Source: Loktanella sp. (GTDB lineage: Bacteria; Pseudomonadota; Alphaproteobacteria; Rhodobacterales; Rhodobacteraceae). Taken from it: DNA of 5,408 nucleotides. A model generated the notes under the pieces. That model saw only the letters and a list, made by a program, of their open reading frames with translations. It did not search any database and was not told the DNA's origin. Positions 4,433 through 5,408 of the stretch are shown one piece after another (position 1 is the first letter of the stretch; every line of letters starts with the position of its first letter). Location of the stretch: the NCBI GenBank assembly GCA_003551805.1, contig PUNR01000101.1, forward strand, positions 1 to 5,408, in the 5' to 3' direction. The position numbers and the translations under genes were made by a program.

Positions 4433-5408
4433 ATGGCACAAATCACACTTGATAATCTGGCACATTCCTATCTGCCCAATCCGAAGAGCGAAGATGATTT
4501 CGCGCTCAAGCAGCTGGATCATGTCTGGAAGGACGGCGAAGCCTATGCCCTTCTGGGTGCGTCAGGCTGTGGCAAGTCTACGCTGCTGAACATTATTTCT
4601 GGCCTTGTGGTCCCGTCGCGCGGGCGCATCCTGTTCGGTGACCGCGACGTGACCCGTCAGGACACCGTCGCGCGTAATATCGCGCAGGTTTTCCAGTTTC
4701 CCGTCGTTTACGACACGATGTCCGTGGGCGACAATCTGGCCTTTCCATTGCGCAATCGCGGCATGGACCCCACCTATATCGCCGCACGCGTGCAAAAGAT
4801 CGCCGCGATGATCGGGATGGAGGATTTGCTGAAACGCAAGGCCCGCGGGCTGACCGCAGATGCCAAACAAAAGATCAGCCTTGGCCGCGGCATGGTCCGC
4901 GAAGATGTGAACGCGATCCTGTTCGACGAACCACTGACCGTGATCGACCCGCATATGAAATGGGAATTGCGCACGCAGCTCAAGGCATTGCACAACGAAT
5001 TCGGTCATACGATGATCTATGTCACCCATGACCAGACAGAGGCGCTGACCTTTGCCGACAAGGTTGTGGTCATGCATGACGGGCGCGTCGTCCAGCTTGG
5101 CACGCCCGAGGAATTATTCGACACGCCTGAACATACCTTTGTGGGGTATTTCATCGGCTCACCCGGCATGAACCTGATCGAGGCCGAGGTTGCAGGCGAT
5201 ACCGCCCATTGTGCGGGACATGCCATTGCACTTGGCGGACATTACCGGACACCCAATGGCCGTGTGCAGATCGGTATCCGCCCTGAATTCGTGACATTGA
5301 CAGATGGTGATCGCGGCCTGCCCGTCACTATCAAACGGGTCGAGGATGTGGGCCGCCACCAGATCCTGCGCGCGGAATTCGCTGGTAAGCCGGTGAACGC
5401 GATCCTTC
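4433..5408 (+). CDS. glpT: Glycerol ABC importer ATP-binding subunit GlpT (3' end beyond window)
   Basis: The first 325 residues of a second MalK-like importer ATPase; the frame is still open at the window edge, inside the TOBE-type C-terminal domain. It is distinct from E. coli GlpT, which is a permease. Motifs: Walker A GASGCGKST (42-50), Q-loop Gln88 (VFQFP), Walker B AILFDEP (161-167) with Glu166, and a normal H-loop YVTHDQTEA (196-204) with His199. The signature region is not LSGGQ: at the equivalent place the protein reads LTADAKQKISLGR (140-152). The downstream L-G-R-G-M-V-R helix keeps the family pattern, so the frame is intact and the loss is by substitution. The D-loop is also atypical (VIDP). 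From memory, LTAD-type signatures are typical of this GlpT group. The gene follows glpS after nine bases. Permease (glpP, glpQ) and binding-protein (glpV) genes are expected to the right. Confidence 0.85.
   Translation, partial: MAQITLDNLAHSYLPNPKSEDDFALKQLDHVWKDGEAYALLGASGCGKSTLLNIISGLVVPSRGRILFGDRDVTRQDTVARNIAQVFQFPVVYDTMSVGDNLAFPLRNRGMDPTYIAARVQKIAAMIGMEDLLKRKARGLTADAKQKISLGRGMVREDVNAILFDEPLTVIDPHMKWELRTQLKALHNEFGHTMIYVTHDQTEALTFADKVVVMHDGRVVQLGTPEELFDTPEHTFVGYFIGSPGMNLIEAEVAGDTAHCAGHAIALGGHYRTPNGRVQIGIRPEFVTLTDGDRGLPVTIKRVEDVGRHQILRAEFAGKPVNAIL

Overview
The window looks like chromosomal DNA from an alphaproteobacterium, most likely the Rhodobacterales/Roseobacter group. This rests on moderately high GC, protein sequences of that style, and a glp locus organised as glpR < > glpD-glpS-glpT with ABC-type glycerol uptake. 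The organism call is inferred from gene content and sequence feel, not from a database search. Coding density is high and no RNA gene, insertion sequence, CRISPR array or integrase is visible.

Layout. Positions 1-156 (+) hold the last 51 codons of a protein that resembles the C-terminal end of a gamma-glutamyltransferase. It converges, with one base between the two stop codons, on a minus-strand gene for a short BLUF-domain blue-light photoreceptor (562 to 158). Overlapping hairpins sit exactly at this junction. Upstream of the BLUF gene on the same strand is a DeoR-family repressor that aligns well by memory with GlpR (1447 to 659). A 256-bp AT-richer divergent control region (1448-1703) separates glpR from the plus-strand glycerol genes. 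It contains several GlpR-like half-sites and one perfect 10-bp palindrome of LacI-family operator type.

Rightward, glpD (1704-3308) encodes FAD-dependent glycerol-3-phosphate dehydrogenase. It is followed after 26 bp by glpS (3335-4423) and after 9 bp more by glpT (4433 to beyond the window end), the two ATPase subunits of a glycerol ABC importer of the type described in Rhizobium leguminosarum (glpSTPQUV). The permease and binding-protein genes would be expected just past the right edge. No glycerol kinase or GlpF facilitator gene is in the window.

How they work together: glycerol imported by the ABC system would be phosphorylated by a kinase encoded elsewhere. GlpD oxidises the glycerol-3-phosphate to dihydroxyacetone phosphate and passes electrons to quinone. 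GlpR, probably released by glycerol-3-phosphate, would repress from the shared intergenic region.

The most interesting signal is complementary decay of the two ATPases. GlpS keeps a perfect LSGGQ signature but has Thr in place of the H-loop His and an altered Walker A. GlpT keeps canonical Walker A and H-loop but has lost LSGGQ. The pair therefore predicts one canonical and one degenerate ATP site, an asymmetry best known from exporters and CFTR rather than importers. The placement of a BLUF light sensor directly behind glpR is the second point worth a look.
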